From the NCBI GenBank assembly GCA_017609245.1, contig JAFCEI010000040.1, positions 1-6,428 on the forward strand: a DNA stretch of 6,428 bases. The letters are read 5' to 3'. Under the pieces are notes generated by a model. It had not been told where the DNA came from, searched no databases, and saw nothing but the letters and a program-made list of their open reading frames with translations. The stretch comes from Candidatus Woesearchaeota archaeon (lineage in GTDB: Archaea > Nanobdellota > Nanobdellia > Woesearchaeales > JAFCFN01). Position 1 is the stretch's first letter. Each line of letters starts with the position of its first letter. Below, in pieces: positions 5,010-6,428 of this stretch. A program made the translations under genes and the position numbers.

Positions 5010-5984
5010 TCACCTCCACTTAACATCAACCTGATCAGTCCTTTGATAAGGTTTAATCTCCAGCTTAGTCTTGATTCCTGCCTTATGTTCAACAATGCCC
5101 AGCCAGGCAATCATTGCAGCATTATCAACCAGTAAGCTATTCTCAGGAATAAAACACTTGCTTCCTCTCTGCTCGCACATATTCTTAGACATTTCCTGAA
5201 GCCGCTTGTTGCAGCAAACCCCTCCGCCAAGCAACAATTCATTTTTGTTGCAATGAGCCATTGCTCTCTCGCTAACTTCCAATAGCATTGCAAAAACATT
5301 CTCTTGCATTGAATAGCACAAATCCTCTTTGCTAAATTTTCCAGACTCAAACTTTTGCTTCAAGTTTGTCAATAAACCTGAAAAACTTACATCCATCCCT
5401 TTGACAACATAAGGCAGATCAATAAAATTTTTTCCTTTAGCAGCCAGTTCCTCAATCTTAGGCCCTGCAGGAAAACCCAAACCTAATGTTCTCCCAAAAC
5501 TATCGATAAAATTTCCGACACCCATATCTAAAGTCTCGCCAAAAATCCTGTATTTTTTAGCTTCATAAGCAATTATCTGAGTATTTGCACCAGATGCATA
5601 CAATAAAACAGGATCTTTTGCACCTGTAACCTGATTTCCAATCTCAAGATGGGCAATGCAATGATTAACACCAATAACTGGTTTTTTAATCTGCCCACCT
5701 AGTTTTTTGGCAGTGTTTAGGCCAACCCATAAGCAAGGTGCCAAACCAGGTCCTTGCGAAAATGCAATCAGATCAACATCATCCAATTCAATCTTAGCAA
5801 TACCCAGAGCATCTCTCACAACCTTATCACAGCATTTTTTATGATGTTCAGCAACCTCAACAGGAATCATCCCTCCGCTCTTGGTTGTAAAACTATCTTT
5901 AACATTGGCAAGCACATTACCTTTGTCATCTACAAGCCCAACGCCAAACGTGTGTGCTGTGCTTTCTATGCCTAAACATATCAT
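5010..5984 (-). CDS. kae1: tRNA N6-threonylcarbamoyladenosine synthase, KEOPS subunit Kae1
   Basis: Catalytic subunit of the KEOPS complex. It transfers the threonylcarbamoyl group from threonylcarbamoyl-AMP (made by Sua5/TsaC) to A37 of ANN-decoding tRNAs. It has 324 residues, the usual length for an archaeal Kae1, with the ASKHA fold. It opens with LGIESTAHT (4-12) and has the metal-binding HCIAHLE motif with H108 and H112. It also has the YASGANTQ nucleotide loop (129-136), the NFIDSFGR region (158-165), GMDVSFSGLLTNLK (196-209), GGGVCCNKRL (253-262) and the final metal ligand D288 in VDNAAMIAW. All expected residues are present. There is no C-terminal Bud32 kinase fusion, so Bud32 must be encoded separately. 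The ATG at 5984 lies 28 nt from a TATA box, so the mRNA is probably leaderless. The gene follows 23S rRNA on the same strand after only about 65 nt. Confidence 0.97.
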   Translation of the reverse strand: MICLGIESTAHTFGVGLVDDKGNVLANVKDSFTTKSGGMIPVEVAEHHKKCCDKVVRDALGIAKIELDDVDLIAFSQGPGLAPCLWVGLNTAKKLGGQIKKPVIGVNHCIAHLEIGNQVTGAKDPVLLYASGANTQIIAYEAKKYRIFGETLDMGVGNFIDSFGRTLGLGFPAGPKIEELAAKGKNFIDLPYVVKGMDVSFSGLLTNLKQKFESGKFSKEDLCYSMQENVFAMLLEVSERAMAHCNKNELLLGGGVCCNKRLQEMSKNMCEQRGSKCFIPENSLLVDNAAMIAWLGIVEHKAGIKTKLEIKPYQRTDQVDVKWR

Positions 5985-6005
5985 CTTGTTTTAGAGCCAA
6001 AGCTA

Positions 6006-6018
6006 GGTTAAAAAGTTT
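6006..6018 (-). promoter_or_regulatory. kae1 promoter
   Basis: The minus strand reads AACTTTTTAACCT, preceded by GAAA, like a BRE plus TATA box. It is centred near 6012, 28 nt upstream of the kae1 ATG. It gives kae1 a transcript of its own, independent of the rRNA gene just upstream. Confidence 0.6.
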
Positions 6019-6040
6019 TCTAAAAGAAATAAATGAAAAC
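6015..6040 (-). terminator. Possible rRNA transcription end, T-rich
   Basis: Just past the 23S 3' end the minus strand is T-rich (GTTTTCATTTATTTCTTTTA), and GTTTTC/GAAAAC form a 6-bp inverted repeat across 6015-6040. It could end the rRNA transcript, and it abuts the kae1 TATA box. Weak evidence. Confidence 0.3.
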
Positions 6041-6049
6041 CATGCATAA

Positions 6050-6428
6050 ATTGGACAAGATTAACAACGAACTATTGGAAAGCGCATGCTGAATATATCG
6101 CCGAAGCTTTATACTTACACACCGCTCCCATCAAACAGATCTTCTTTCTGTGTTCAGGATGTCTCTTTTTAAGGAAGGCTTCGAGCTTAGATGCTTTCAG
6201 CTCTTATCCTCATAAGGCGTAGCTGCCCGGTTTTACCCTGTCGGATATCCGGTAAACCAGTGGCCTCAAAAACCAGTTCCTCTCGTACTATGGCTTTTTT
6301 CCTTTCAGACATCGAACATTTCCAGTAGATATCAAACAAACTGCCTCACAGCGTTCTGAACCCAGCTCACGATCCCTTTTAATAAGTGAACACCTTCACC
6401 CTTGGGCGCTTGTGCACGCCCAGGATAG
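6050..6428 (-). rRNA. 23S ribosomal RNA, 3' end (partial)
   Basis: The last ~380 nt of large-subunit rRNA on the minus strand; the 5' part lies beyond the window. Recognisable landmarks, in transcript order, are: the peptidyl-transferase/A-loop region (CGTGAGCTGGGTTCAGAACG, ending near 6354), the invariant sarcin-ricin loop AGTACGAGAGGAAC (6276-6289), and the domain VI segments GCTGAAAGCATCTAAGC and GGTGTGTAAG. The 3' end is estimated by aligning GTTAATCTTGTCC with the bacterial terminal helix, so 6050 is accurate only to about 10 nt. No 5S rRNA follows it: the next gene downstream is kae1. Confidence 0.95.

Noticed and set aside
4922..5110. Minus-strand frame running from the kae1 3' end through the tRNA remnant
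   Set aside because: It overlaps the conserved C-terminus of kae1 in another frame and reads through T-rich intergenic DNA.
1..6428. CRISPR array, insertion sequence, toxin-antitoxin or defence system
   Set aside because: No regularly spaced repeats, transposase, nuclease or paired toxin-antitoxin genes can be seen.

Overview
The window looks like a piece of an AT-rich archaeal genome, most likely a small-genome DPANN lineage of the Woesearchaeota/Pacearchaeota type. That lineage is my inference; the domain assignment is firmer. It rests on an archaeal membrane-anchored LonB protease, a Kae1-type KEOPS subunit, a tRNA with a bulge-helix-bulge intron, a TFIIB-type zinc ribbon, and TATA boxes centred about 26-29 nt upstream of start codons with no Shine-Dalgarno sequences. 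The last point indicates mostly leaderless mRNAs.

Layout: 1-104 is very AT-rich intergenic DNA. Bases 105-1696 (minus strand) hold a two-gene unit: a small four-helix membrane protein overlapping by one base (TAATG) a TctA/DUF112-family permease. Bases 1738-2499 (minus) hold a small membrane-anchored OB-fold protein and an unrecognised basic 123-aa protein. Divergently, lonB (2604-4460, plus) is followed by a 54-aa zinc-ribbon protein with its own promoter (4506-4670). Bases 4719-4821 (minus) are tRNA-Gln(CUG) with a 30-nt intron. Upstream of it lies a near-copy of the first ~20 bases of the same tRNA gene plus a strong hairpin (4885-4939). Bases 5010-5984 (minus) are kae1, and 6050-6428 (minus) is the 3' end of 23S rRNA, continuing beyond the window.

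Functional picture: most genes are housekeeping (protein quality control at the membrane, tRNA supply and t6A modification, ribosome). The permease pair is the likeliest accessory or lineage-specific function: the small four-helix protein sits where TctB sits in bacterial tripartite tricarboxylate transporter operons, but no TctC binding protein is visible. I did not find a clearly new defence, mobile or multi-gene system. The observations most worth checking are the TctB-like partner, the duplicated tRNA-Gln 5' end, the OB-fold domain that appears to face outside, and the 23S gene without an adjacent 5S gene.
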